Assembly (NCBI RefSeq): GCF_000218685.1
Contig: NW_006763293.1
Location: 428,720-492,719, forward strand
Source: Serpula lacrymans var. lacrymans S7.9
Lineage: Eukaryota > Basidiomycota > Agaricomycetes > Boletales > Serpulaceae
Direction: 5' to 3'
DNA: 64,000 bases
The translations under genes were made by a program, and so were the position numbers. This document shows positions 21,114 to 33,500 of this stretch, piece by piece (positions within the stretch are counted from its first letter, which is position 1; each line of letters starts with the position of its first letter). The notes under the pieces were generated by a model. It ran no database searches. It was not told the DNA's origin and saw only the letters and a program-made list of their open reading frames with translations.

Positions 21114-21826
21114 CTTTATGTTCCCAGTCCTATTGGCCTACAGTACACATCCTCTCCAATTTCTCAGTTAAAACATGTATATTATATATAGTGCAAGCTT
21201 TTTGTATGGATATGATATTGTTCATCCCGCTTTCATGCTCGAGCCGGTTTCCTGCGCAACTCTGGGTGTGTGGCTTCAGAGCTCATCTTGAGCTTCATTT
21301 CCTAACGCAACGAGTTACCCTGTCACTTCTCACCTGATATTGGCAATGCTGGGATGTTTGCGCCCAGAAGTAGATTCTGGCTCTTCTGGACAGAGTCTGC
21401 ACTCGACCACGCAGAAATTATTGACCGACAGATATAAGCTTAGTTCAGTTAGCAATGATAGTTCCTCGTTTATATGGATAATGCATGATGCTATAGTTTG
21501 ATAGATAAATTGGAATGATAGTAGTATGATATACGCATTGTCCGCCCATTGACAGTGTTAATTTAGTAAAGAATGACCCTGAAAAATATCCTCCTTGAAA
21601 AGTTCCTCCCTGCTACAGACCAAAGCTGGTGTCTATGAAGTATGCAATATAGCAAAAGTCCCTGAAATAGATAAAATATAACCAAAGTTCGCAGTTCCAG
21701 TCTTCTAATATATATGGACGAAACTAGATCATAAAAAAATATTAGAGTGTATAGATGAGGACCGAACGAAGAAACGCACCAAAGACATGCCAGTAACTCT
21801 AGATGGCACACATAACATCACAAACA
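21114..21826. other. Intergenic, nothing recognised
   Basis: Spacer between two convergently transcribed genes (stops at 21113 on plus and 21827 on minus). It presumably holds both 3' untranslated regions; I see no conserved element. Confidence 0.4.
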
Positions 21827-24800
21827 TCAGGCAATCTTCGAAACGATAGTTCCTCCATGCTCCAAACCCCCACCTGGTACGAACACAGCAGGGGTCCTCT
21901 CAAACGGTACAACCTTTTTTACCGTCCCATCTTCCCAATTGCTACACGCATCATACACGGCTCGGCCCTTTCCTTTTGACGAAACCACAGAAAAATCACT
22001 TGGCCCGACATATGGCTTCACTCCCTCCTGTGCCGCCTGCCTCAAAGCAGCCCCGAGCGAATTACATACGTCGTTTCCCTCCCAATCAACATCAGATACG
22101 ATGCTTACCCACGCATAGTTCACCTGGCGTGCTTTCATGCGGGCTTTCCTCGCCTTCTTTCCTTTTTCTTTAGATTTGTCACTAGGTAGGGAGAGGGTCT
22201 CCGCGTCGGCCCACTGAACATGCCCAACCTCGGTTTTGCTTCCGCCACCTCCACCTCGCAAAGACCGCACACCGGCGCGAAAATGGTCTCCTGCAGTAGG
22301 AATAATACGCTCAGGCGTATCACCCACCAACGTCGTGAACTGCGCCTCCAGGCCATCCCTGTCCCTATCGTCCCCGTCAGATCCTGATTCGCCGCGTTCA
22401 CGCACCGGAAGACTTAATAGGGCTCGTCCGGCCTCCCACACTTCGCGGCCGCCGATAGTATCGATAATAGCATCAAATCTGACGTGTAATTGGCCGAGAT
22501 AACAGAGAAGGGCCGCTGCAGAAGCTTGTTCAGATGTATATGGTGGCAAAGGGAGTGCTGTATATGTGTATGGACGAGGGAGTATATGTTGGTGCATTGA
22601 TGAAGAAGGATGTGAGTTGGAAGATAGCGGGCCGTTAGAGGAAGACAGCGCATGTGAGTAAGGTGATGAGATTGGCGAGGACGATCCAGAAGACGAACGC
22701 GAGAATAAAGATGGGGAGGGGTTAGGCGAGTGTGTGAACGAAGATGATGAAGAAAATGGGTAACGGATCGAAGCAGATGATGACGAGGCGCGAAATCTAG
22801 GGACCGATGAAGACGATGAACGTGGTAGAGAGGGAAAAGATATCGTAGGCACGAAGAGGACTTGTTCTGCACCCCATCCGCGCAGGCGATCTTCGATACG
22901 CTTAAGTATAACCCTCCGCCTCTCCAGCTCTTTTTCATGGTCACCATTTAGAACCTTGCTCTCTTCAGCAACTCCGCTTTCATCGTCGTCTTCGCATTGA
23001 CTCCACTTCGCGAGAGGTGATAGGGGAGGACCAGGCAATTCAAATGGCACAGGCACATGTGCCCAAACTGACCACCCTGCTTTTACAAGCATTTGTACAG
23101 CCAACGCACCTGAGCCATCGTGTGCCCTAAGGACGAGCACACGAGGACGAGCTTCCGCAGCATTGTCGTGTTGCTTGTATTCATTAACTCCTACGCCGTA
23201 TGGGTGAGGATCGCCTTGCACGCGATGATGGGCTTGGTCGGACACATTCTCTGTCTCAGAATCTTCCTCACTACTACTCTCCCGACCCAAAGGTGAACGA
23301 GCCATATCAAAACGGCGCGGGGTTTCATGCACCATTGATCTAGGTCGCACGGTACTACTACTGGCACTGCTTGATACGGGCTTGGCCATTGCTTGGGTGA
23401 TCGTTCCCAATGTACGCACAGCGCGGTAAGCAGGGACTCCACATAATGGAAGCAGAGCGAGTTCTTCGACTGTCAGTCCACTATGGTTAGGCTTGGTATC
23501 TATTCCACAGCCTGTGCCTTCATTACCGGGCAGAAATATAGACGAGATGTGCTGCCTGGCCTCTGGACTACTGGACGATGATATATGTTGAGAATGACGT
23601 GAGCTTACTGGAAAGGAAGAGGTAGATGGAGGCTGCATAGTCGGCGAGATAACGGGATGTGGTATCCGGTGAACGCGATGCCGATCAACGAGGATGAATT
23701 CTGCGAGTGCACCACACTGTTGGTAACCCATTAGCAAATAGATACGTACGAGAAAGCGATTGTAAATCATGCGATAGAAAAATAAGACCCACCTTCCCAA
23801 CTCCTAGAAGCCCCACTACCCAGTCCCCTTTCTTGGCGGTCTCCTCACGTACCTCCCATCCCACTTCCAAGACACGTCCTACAAACGAACGCCCCGGAAT
23901 ATAGCCCACTGGTGCAGGCTTTATTTTTTCTTTATCCTTGTCTCGTGTTTTTGATCCATCTGCTTTATCTATCCAATCCTCGCTATCGCGAGAAGAAAAA
24001 GCGTTCACGCCACCGGAATCCATCTGCACACCTACTAGTCTTCCATCCACACCATCCAATCCCACCGCCCATACCTGAACTAATACAGAGCCCGCACCGA
24101 CATAAACAGGCGGGGCACGGTATGACGTGAAACCTAAAGGTGTTTCATCATCTCTTCGTCCTTTTGTGCTGCCGCTTCTGACTAGCGTAGGATTGGGTCC
24201 AACCATAGAATTTCGATTAATTTTGGCTTTCCCCTTACTCTTGTTGTTCTTGTCTTTACCGAACCAGCCAGTACCAAACAGACTTCCCCTTTTCCCACCG
24301 TCAGACAACGAAGAAGATCCTGCCCTCAAACCCATAGAGGAGGAATACGAGGTAGCAGCTGCGATGCCTCTGACGACTTCCACACTCGCCATCGTGGTCT
24401 GAGCAAGACCAGCACGTGTCAGATCAACCTCATCGCCCATTCCTAACCCCACACTGATTCCTACACTCAACGAACCATCTGCGCCACTTCCCCCGATTTT
24501 CCCTCCCTTCCCTTTCCACCACCTCCACGACCCGTTCCTGGTTGAATTAGAACGAGGCCCAGATCCATTGGGTATAGCCCGAGGAAGAACCAGCCCGGTA
24601 AATCCTCGGGTTCCGCTCGATGGTAATGCGTCATCCTGACTTGCTCCATCTAGATGAGGATGCGCAGCAAGCGCGTCAGAAACGGACATTGGAGCTGTGG
24701 TATATGGAGAGCGTGTCGTCACACTTGTAGATATCGATGGTGATGAGAAGCGCGAGACAGATGGGTATTTAGTGTTGGATGGTCCGGAAGATGAATTGAA

Positions 24801-26410
24801 CGCCTGAGATGGTGACTGGGATGGCCCAGATGGGGATACCGACTTCTGTGAGCGAGATAAAGAATTGGCCCGTGGTGGACTATTAGAACTTGAAGGAAAG
24901 GACAGGCTTCGCCTTCGAGCAACCTTCGATGGTGCCGGTGCAATCTCAACGCTTCGTGGGCTACCGGACATACTCTCAGGTCGTTTGCGAAAAGCATGCG
25001 ACGACGGATGCGATAATGACTGCGAACGCTTGTGATCCACACTTCCTCGAATACCGTTCGCGTGTAAATTAACACTATCCAAAGGCCCTGGGTCAGACAC
25101 ATCAGCATCAAGGTCTTCTTCGACTTCGAGGAGGACGGTCATGCCCACAAGCGTGCGCGCAGATTTACTGGCTGGTTTAGTTTTGGGTATGCGAGAGCGT
25201 GGATGCGGTCGAGTGGAGGAAGTGGTAGGAGTGGGAGCAGGTGTGGCAGGCGCATTGTGCAAAGCTAACATCTGTTGCGAGCTTGATGGGGACGACGGCG
25301 CGCTCCTGCTGCTGGCAGGTGTCGGGGTGGGCCCAGACATCAATACAGAGGTTGAAGATGATGCTGATCTTACAGAAATGGAAGAGGAGCCTGTTTTCTT
25401 CTTATCCTTCCCCTTACTCTTTACGCTATTGCTAGATTTAGATGGAGCCACAAGCCATCTTACGTCTTTCGCCCAGTCCTCATCCGTATAAGTTGTCTTA
25501 CGTGCATGCGGAACTTGTGCACGTTTCGGGTGTGGTGGACGTAATATAGAAACATGGCTGGTGCTAGTACTCAAAGTCGCAAGAGGAGCCATAGCAGAAG
25601 CAGAAACAATGGTTGTGGTGTGCCCTGAGGTTGTGGCAGAATATGGTTCACTACTAGGAGGGAGCGAGGCCGTAGATGAAGATGCGGAGGCGGAAACAGA
25701 ATTAGGTGAGGATGATGGAGGTGAAGGAGTGTGGGTGCGTGATCTGGAGGGAGAGTCGATGTACGCCTGGACCGGTGAGCCAGGTGATGATAAAGAGTGT
25801 ATTGGTGATGCAGCGGGAGTGAAGAATACGTCGTCCTCACCTTCTTCACCAGGAACTAGACTTGCGTTATTTGATGGTGGGGAAGAAAACGCAGGCTGTT
25901 CGTGGCTTGTGGTCTCGATAACGCGTTCAATGTTGAAAGGGCGTATATTTGTAGAAAGGGCTATGTCAGAATCATGGGTGTATTGTTCATCCTCCTTGGG
26001 AGTTGGGCTTCGAGCCTGGAAAAAGAATGCCGAAACACACATGGGGCGAGATAAGCATCGGCTGACCGTTCATTATTCTATCTTTAAATACATGAGTACA
26101 CGCTCACCTTGTGGTCTTCCTCGTTGTTACTGTCATTGCTGAGTTCGCCGTTATTGCCCTCGTCGTGTTCGTCGTCTGGTCTGTGCTCAGGCTCACCGTG
26201 CTGGGGCTCTTCATGGGTGAGTTCAGCGGCTATGCGGAGCAGCTCATTCCTTGTGGAATGGAAATCCCTTACACGGTTTGTCGAGCTCACGGTGACCGTC
26301 GCCGTCCTGGTTGCTGTTGTTACTGTCGTCGTCGCTGTGCTCGTCGATGCCGCTGCATAACGCTGGGACGGTCTCCCCAACGCTTTCTGGAGCAGAGTCG
26401 GTTTCGCCAT
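21827..26410 (-). CDS. Giant MDR-superfamily oxidoreductase-like protein with disordered insertions
   Basis: Three exons: 26108-26410 (ATG 26410, MAKPTLLQKALG), 23793-26015 and 21827-23716, with introns 26016-26107 and 23717-23792. About 1470 residues. The first roughly 600 residues are low-complexity Ser/Pro/Thr, likely disordered. The GroES-like half follows: GYIPGRSFVGRVLEVGWEV, KKGDWVVGLLGVGK, CGALAEFILVDRHRVHRIP. After a Ser-rich insert comes the linking helix (LTVEELALLPLCGVPAYRAV), another acidic insert, and a Rossmann-type strand and glycine motif (VLVLRAHDGSGALAVQML). Such domains bind NAD(P)H in quinone-oxidoreductase-like enzymes. Inserts of roughly 50-90 residues split the fold, so enzymatic activity is uncertain. 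The gene follows the NUG1-like gene in the same orientation at 127 bp spacing. Confidence 0.65.
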
Positions 26411-26537
26411 GCACACGGGGCCTTGCTATTAATGATTCTGAATTTGGACCAATTCTCATTTTATTTATTTGTTCAGCCACAACACCACGCCTTTCACTGA
26501 CGTCATCGTAGTCTAGCCTTCCATTTACGGAAAACTT

Positions 26538-28923
26538 CTATTTATGGCTTCTTGCCTTTTTGGGTGCCCGACGTTTCGAGTACGCGGGCGGTGCAGCCGC
26601 GAACGACACTGCCCGCTTACGTTTGGGCGCGGGCGTCGGTTCTAGCAGCGGCGGCGCTTCTTCGTCGTCGTCGTCCTCTTCGACATCGTCTTGCTCCTCA
26701 TCCTCGTTGTCGTCATCATCCCCGCCCTCATCCTCGCTCTCCTCATCCTCGCTCTCCTCATCTTCTCCCCACACCTCGTCAAAGACTATGTCACGCAAAT
26801 CTAAATCTCCAGGTGTCATTTTGACAAGCATCAATCCCTCTCCCTTCCGCATCTCCTTCCGCGAACGCATTGTGCTCAGCGTCGTTTCGTCTTTTTCATA
26901 TAACGCTGACATCGCTCCGGAAGGTAGAGGCGCAGAAGAGGGTAATGAAGGAGGTACCGTGTATCGAGCGAACCGCCCCGAACTCCAATCTCGTAGAATA
27001 ATGCGCGCGGCGCCTGCATGGTCAAGCAAACCCCTCTGTATACGATCGATTATTAGTTATGTATTGATCGAGAAATACAAATATCACGCACCTTTTTTAC
27101 AAGTCCATTCACCCTCGCTAGTCCAGCCAAGAAAGCTGTAGCGTCCCCGTTCGTAAACGCAGGAAGACTATATGCGAGCATCAAGTCCTGGGTATCTGCT
27201 CTCGACACAACGTGGTTTACTGCATATATCAAACACAGTGAGGTGAGGCAAATCGAAAAAAGGAACAAGTAACGCACCAGCGAACAGAGGATCCTTCAAC
27301 TTTTCGATTTTACCCCGGTTGCGAAGGAGGATATCCCGTGCTCTGGCTTCCTGTCTTTTTTCCTTCTCCTTATTCTCCTCTTCTTCCGTACCTTCCACAC
27401 CCCCTTCGTCATCTTCCTGCACATCCCTCACAAATTCGACACCAGGTGTATCCACTACCCGTACCTTCCCCGCTCCCCCCGGTAGGTCAAGGACAACTTC
27501 CACAGAATTTGTCGTCGTGTACGGTTTTGTGCGCTCATTTTTGCCTTTCGCGTCCGTCGTTATTGAAGGAGTGTAGATACTAGAAACACGATGGCAAGCA
27601 AGGGAATTGATAAGGGCTGATTTTCCTGACTGATCAATGGTGCAAAGGTGAGCGGTAAGAATAAGAAAACACGAAAAAATACAAGAGGCACGCACATTTG
27701 TCACACCAACAATAGCTACCACCATTTCCTTCCCTTCCACTGCTTTATCCTTCTTCAACCTCGCCGCCTTCTCTTGTAAAAACGTCCATATCGCGTCGGT
27801 ACCCAGTGCATCACTCACTTTTGGCTCGGGGACAGTTTTCGCTTTCACAGCACTCGCCGCGGCTGACGGAGAAACAGGTAAGAATGCCGAGGCAGCACGG
27901 AAAGGCAATGTCGCCTCTACGCCGACAGGAGGTGAAGATCTGAAGTGTTGGAGCCAAGAATCGACCGACTCGCGTGGGACGGCATCAATCTTGTTCAGAA
28001 TCAAAAGTACGTTCTTGCCTTCCACTTTACTCTGCTTATCACCTTTAGCCTTCTTCTTGCTTTTAGTCTTCACTTCAGCCTCACTCTCCCCTTCGCTTTT
28101 ACTTTTCCCTTTCATAGCTCCCATGACACTAGTACACACGCCTGCAGCAGGATCTCTAACATCTACGACGTGCAGCACCACATCTGCAGCATCCAACACT
28201 TCGCGAAGCGTCGGAGGGCCGGGAATGGTCGGAATTACAGGCAGCGTTGGTGCAACTACTGTCGATACTTTTGTTACTGCATTTACAGCGTTGGACGTGG
28301 ATGGGCCGGGTTCGATCGACACGATTCCATCAAATCCTTTGCCATCCAATCCTTCCCCATCCAATCCTTTCCCATGCTTCGTTGACTGAAATAGTATGAT
28401 TGACCCGATAAACGAAAAATGACCCTAAGATAAGTGAGATGGACTCACGCCTCGACGCTGTTCAGCAATCTCAGCAAGAATTTGTTCCTTGTACGGGAAG
28501 TTATTAGGGATACCAGGGTCCTTTTTTGACTTTTTGTTGGGCACTACATTGGACGAGTGAGTTGTGAGTTTTTAGATGGGAAAAGAAAAGGAAGGGGCGT
28601 GTATGGTAGACGTATTGGAAAAAATCGAAAAAAAAAGTATCAAGAATATCCTAGAAAGTTAGCCACTTACATGGCTTGCCTGAAGCTTTGGCTTGTCTTT
28701 CCGCCTTCTTCTGTTTCTTTCTGCTTTCAGCAGCCTTATGCTTGATTTTTTCGCGCTGATTGGTTGTCCCGCGCTTGCTCGTTTCTATCCGTACATATCA
28801 AACGGAAAATACGTGAATTTGAGGACAAGTGCAATCGTGAGGAAGAAAAGGTGTGACTAGAGTAAGCAAATAGAGATAAGACCTCGAAGTTATTAGAGAC
28901 AAACTTTTGCGAATACGAGGCAT
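26538..28923 (-). CDS. NUG1: Nucleolar circularly permuted GTPase (NUG1/GNL3 family)
   Basis: Seven exons: 28905-28923, 28671-28784, 28449-28543, 27696-28385, 27278-27629, 27092-27219 and 26538-27035. The 19-nt first exon (MPRIRK) ends at a GTTTGT donor and joins to give MPRIRKKTSKRGT, the basic nucleolar N-terminus typical of the family, which fixes the start. Then PGIPNNFPYKEQILAEI (GNL3 N-domain), ADVVLHVVDVRDP, G4 LLILNKIDAVP before G1 GVTNSGKSALINSL, then G3 VVDTPGVE: the permuted G4-G5-G1-G2-G3 order. A G1-motif Asn/Ser pair is split by a 66-nt intron. The C-terminus is a long acidic run, then KRKR. The product acts in 60S ribosomal-subunit assembly and export in the nucleolus. Basidiomycete orthologues of GNL3, Grn1 and NUG1 are not cleanly separable, so the symbol is provisional. 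Confidence 0.85.
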
Positions 28924-29093
28924 ACTTGAACCGCTGGATTTATGAGCTTTCTATGACGGGACGCGTTGGATAAAAATCGAAAACGCGCAAATCATGTCAA
29001 GAACTATTTCGCACCAAGAAGTTTTCTCTAGCAGATCATGTGATCCGCAGCGCGACTTAGTATCTCAGCCGCCTTCACTGATTGTCAGTGGTG
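28924..29093. other. Short intergenic / promoter region of the NUG1-like gene
   Basis: 170 bp between the start of the NUG1-like gene and the first base of the duplicated repeat unit. It should contain the 5' part of the NUG1 promoter; no motif stands out. Confidence 0.35.
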
Positions 29094-30490
29094 TATGACG
29101 CTCCGTTTGCACTTTTATTCAAAGTGCGACAGCGAGAAATTTTCGGTGCGAAATATGGTGGACTGCGCGAAAAACAGATGAAAATTCGCGCGAGATGGGG
29201 AGCTGCGCGAACAAGAAGACCCACGCGAAATGACGCCCGGTCAAGCCACTCTAGCTAGAATCTACTTCTACCTTGTACTTGAAACTATCTAGGTAAACAT
29301 GAACCTTTTGAAGTCATTTTTGGCCGGTTTTTACTTGAGGGGAAAAGCTCAACATCAGAAGCTATTAGACAGTAAATGAGAAGAAAAGACCGGATATACT
29401 TTGAGAAATGTAGTATTATAAAAGAGTGTAAGTCGATAAGAAAGGAATGAACAATGTAGCCAAAAGTACAGAAAACAATTGCTTGAACAACAACAGCTCA
29501 TGAACTGACTAAGGGCCACTTGAGGACATCAGTTAACTGGTAGCCAACATTGAATGAGTTTGTGAAAAGAGCGGGATCTTGTCGCAACCAAATAGGATAG
29601 TCTAATAAATCTAAGTGAAACTCAGCCGCTGCCTGAGACGCTATAGAAACAACTGAGGTATTCCTATACTAAACCCCCTACTACTTATAGTTGGAGGTGC
29701 TACTCGCTACAGTATAATGACTCCTAGGAGTACAATTGTGCTCCTAGGAGAACAATGGTGACTCCATGGAGTGGTGGCTATGCTCCATGGAGAACAATGG
29801 CTGCTTTAGCAGAGACCGGGTTTATCTGGTTTTGTCATAGTCTTCCTGTTCCACATATTTGGAAGGCCTTGTCAATGGAGGGCTACAAGGAGGGCAGGTG
29901 ACTGGATTCGGAAGGAATGGTGAAGAGCTCCGGAATAATGATTCAGTTTCCATTGCCAAAAATACTGGAAATACTTAAGGAGATATATTTCAATGATAAT
30001 AAATCCTTACAAGGTTCCCTCAATTCTGAGTCCACTGTACGTATATCTTCTTCAACAATCTCCTTGTCATCCAAAATGTCAGTGTTCTTGAAGCATTTCT
30101 GAGCCTGTAAAACAGGGTTTGCTTCAATGTTGATATGTCCTTCGCTCTTGCTATCCACTGCATGGATCTGCTAGATACACAGCGCAGAGGCAACTATCAG
30201 TTGTTTATAGAAGTCAGTAGATTAGTCTATCATTGAATAGGGGACATACTATGCTTTCTTGAGGAAAAACGACCGTGTCTTGGTACAACAACATGGCTAG
30301 CTTTGTCCACCTCAAGCGCTTCATCTTCATCCTCTGGGAAATATATTTGCCATAACTCATCCAAGTTACAGTTAGAAGTTGTGTTCCAACTTTTGAACTC
30401 ATCATGTGGAATAATTGGATGAAGAGCTGCGATGGTTGAATTAGTTAAGTATATATATCTCGAGTGTGTTCTATAAGAACATGCCAATCA
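29094..30490 (-). pseudogene. Second, broken copy of the 5856-7859 gene unit
   Basis: The 3' flank (TATGACGCTCCG, the GCACTTT hairpin, then about 350 nt ending near AGGGCCACTTGAGG) aligns with 5856-6252. The last exon is recognisable as RPSKYVEQ...PIWLRQDPALF, parallel to RPAKYIRV...WLLQDPAF in the other copy, but is split by a solo LTR at 29603-29837. An upstream exon (about 30250-30430) reads HDEFKSWNTTSNCNLDE, parallel to NVFESWNTTSGCTSN. The 5' part is missing, replaced at about 30490 by the truncated gypsy element. Function as unknown as in the intact copy. Confidence 0.65.
29603..29837 (-). repeat. Solo Copia1-family LTR, short intron-less form
   Basis: 235 bp with target duplication TAGTC at 29598-29602 and 29838-29842. 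In element orientation it runs TGACAAAACC...ATTTATTA and contains A (29621-29657) directly followed by B TTTCACTTAG (29611-29620) and an 8-nt tail; both GT...AG gaps of the long form are absent with base precision (341-52-54 = 235). It is inserted in the last exon of the duplicated gene unit. Confidence 0.9.
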
Positions 30491-30500
30491 TGACAGAACC

Positions 30501-33500
30501 ATGAAAAGCGCAGCAACCAAGGAGACAACAGAAACACAGAATGCGGTGACTCAATTGGGTAGCACCAATGGTACTGATGTTTTGACACACTCCAAAGAGG
30601 TCAGGCACACCTCTAATAAAAACCTAGAAACAAAGGATCACAAAAAACCATGGACAGCCACATGGGTTGCAGACAGGCTTCGAGACCAAAAGGAAGAAAG
30701 ATCCATTGGTATCTTGAGCAGCTAGACGCACAAAAAGAGAGGGCAAGAAGTTGACAAAAGTCTGATCAAAGAATCAAATGTGTTACCAATACATGAAACA
30801 GTATCAGCATTAGAAGAATTGAGATGCCCTAAACAATTCATTAGGGGAACTCAAGAAAACCAGATGAATGTCACTTGCAGATTAACAAACCTCTCAATGC
30901 ATAAATCAATAATGATAGATGCATTATTAGACAGTGGCTGTACAGGAAGTTGCATAGATGGGAAGTTTGTAGAAGAACAGGGATATGAAAGGTATAGAAT
31001 CCCAAGACATATACCAGTCTATAATGCTGATGGCACCCTTAATTGGGACGGAAGCATTAAAGAACATATCAAACTATTGATGAAAATTGATGACCATACT
31101 GAAAGACTCCAACTGGCCATAACCAATCTTAGAGCCGGAAGGATGTTCTTAGGTCATGAATGGCTAAAAAAGCATAATCCCACTATAGACTGGTCAAAAT
31201 CAGGATTAATCTTTGATTGATGCCCATCAGAATGCAACATGATGATAAGGTTCTTCGAACCCGAAGAAGATCTAGAAGCATATTGCCCAGAGGTCAATCT
31301 GGAAGCAGGGGATAGAATCGCTCAAATTAATTTCTTAAACATAAAAGACACATCCATCCCTGAAAACATATATCATATTCGCGCTCATGGCACAATATCA
31401 CAACAACTAGCCAAAGCAGCCAGAAAAGATCAGAAACAGGGTGGATTTGAAGGAATCGTGCCCAAGCATTTACACAATTTTAAAGATGTTTCTGATAAGA
31501 AAGAATTTGATTCCCTACCAGAAAAAAGACAATGAGACCATGAGATAGAACTCATACCAGGAGATCATAAGATAGACTGCAAAGTTTATCCATTAGCTAT
31601 AGGAGGGCAAGGACAGCTTGATGCATTCCTTAAAGAGAATTTAGATTTAGGACACATTAGGCCTAGTAAATCTCCAATTGCTTCTCCCTTTTCCTTCATC
31701 AAAAAGGAAGACAGCAAACTCCGACCGGTCAAAGACTACTGTAGACTTAACAAAATCACCATCAAAAATAGATATCCATTACCTCTGATTAATGAACTTG
31801 TAGATAAACTCAAAGGTGCCAAATACTTCACTAAATTGGATATAAGGTGGGGATACAATAATATATGGATTAAGGAAGGAGACAAACATAAAGCATCCTT
31901 TGGAACAAATAGAGGGATGTTCAAGCTGCTCATCATGTTCTTTGGATTAACAAATTTACCTGCCACATTCCAAACCATGATGAATTCCATTTTCAAAGAA
32001 CTAATTGATGAAGGAAAGGTAGTAATATACCTGGATGATATAATGATCTTCACAAAGACCATAGAAAAACACTGAGCAATGATGCAATATGTACTTCAGA
32101 CCCTTAGAGAGAACTGATTATACCTAAAACCGGAAAAATGTGATTCTGAAGAGACAGGGACAGTATATCTGGGATTAATCATCTCGGAAAACAAAATTTG
32201 CATGGATCTGGTTAAAGTTAAAGGAATTCCAGAATGGCCAGAATGTAAAAATACAAAAGAAGTACAGGCCTTTTTAGGATCTGGGTCAATTGCAAAACCG
32301 CTAACAAAGCTCACTGGAAAAAAAGAGTTTGTATGGGGAACCAAACAGACAGAAGCATTTAAAGAGATAAAAAAGAAAATCAGCTCAACCCTAGTACTTG
32401 CCTTATTGACCAATGACAGTGAATACACATTAAGAGCAATCCTCTCCCAAGAGCAGAACAATGTCTAGAAACCAATAGCTTATTTGTCAAAATCTCTCAA
32501 TCCTACAGAAAGAAACTATGAGATTTACAACAAAAAACTATTGGCAATAATGATAGCTTTAGAGAAATGGCACCATTATCTAATGGATGCAGCAAAAGAA
32601 TTTGAGATCTGGACAGACCACCAGAATCTTACATACTTTATATAACCTCAGAAGCTGAACAGAAAACAGGCGAGATGGGTTAGTGAACTGGAAAACTACC
32701 ACTTCACCTTACACCATAAACCAGGAACTACCCATATTAAAGCCGATCTTCTATCAAGACAATCAGACCACGATAAAGGACAAAATGATAACAAAGATGT
32801 AACTGTACTAAAAGTTGATCTATTTAAAATCAATATGTCTTTAACAGAAAAACAACAACAAGAACTAGCTGAGGCAGATGATAAAGCGGACATTAAAATC
32901 AATCAAAAAAAGGATGGGAAATGTTGATGAAGTCGTAAAAAAAGTTGAGGACAAAATACAAAACCACCAAGATGGCTGATGGACTGAAGAAGGATTCATA
33001 TACTTCAAAGGTTGAATGTATGTGTTACGCACAAAGTGCTTAACAAAGTCTGAGGTTTTGTTGAGGGTTCAAAGAGACTTATCTGAAGACAAGTTCAAGG
33101 ACGTAGTTCTGAGTAGAGCTCTTCTAACGAGAGTTGGTCTTCTTCTGAGTAGAAGTCTGATCTTAGAAGCTAGCTTTGTAAGCATAAACTGCATAGAATT
33201 GTATTGAAGAAATACTACTACTGTTACAAGGGTATTTATAGGAAATAAAATTGGTGATAGGAGTTAGGTCCTATCTAGGGGAGACTTGCCTGTTGAGGGC
33301 TAACTATACTAGGTAATGTAGTTTGCAAAGAAAACGGAAATGTACGTGAAGGAAATGAGTCATTGGTCCAATGGTATAACCGATGAGTAAAAAGAAATGA
33401 GTAGTCCATAAAAGGAGTAGAAATCGTAACAGTATGTCCCAAAAAACCAAAAGCTAAGAGAAGAGATCATTAGAGATCATCATGATTATATTGTTGCTGG

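Noticed and set aside
25561..26142. Long plus-strand ORFs antisense to the MDR gene and NUG1 acidic tail (25561-26142, 26560-27141)
   Set aside because: They are low-complexity mirror images of Ser- and Glu-rich coding sequence, a common artefact in such genes.
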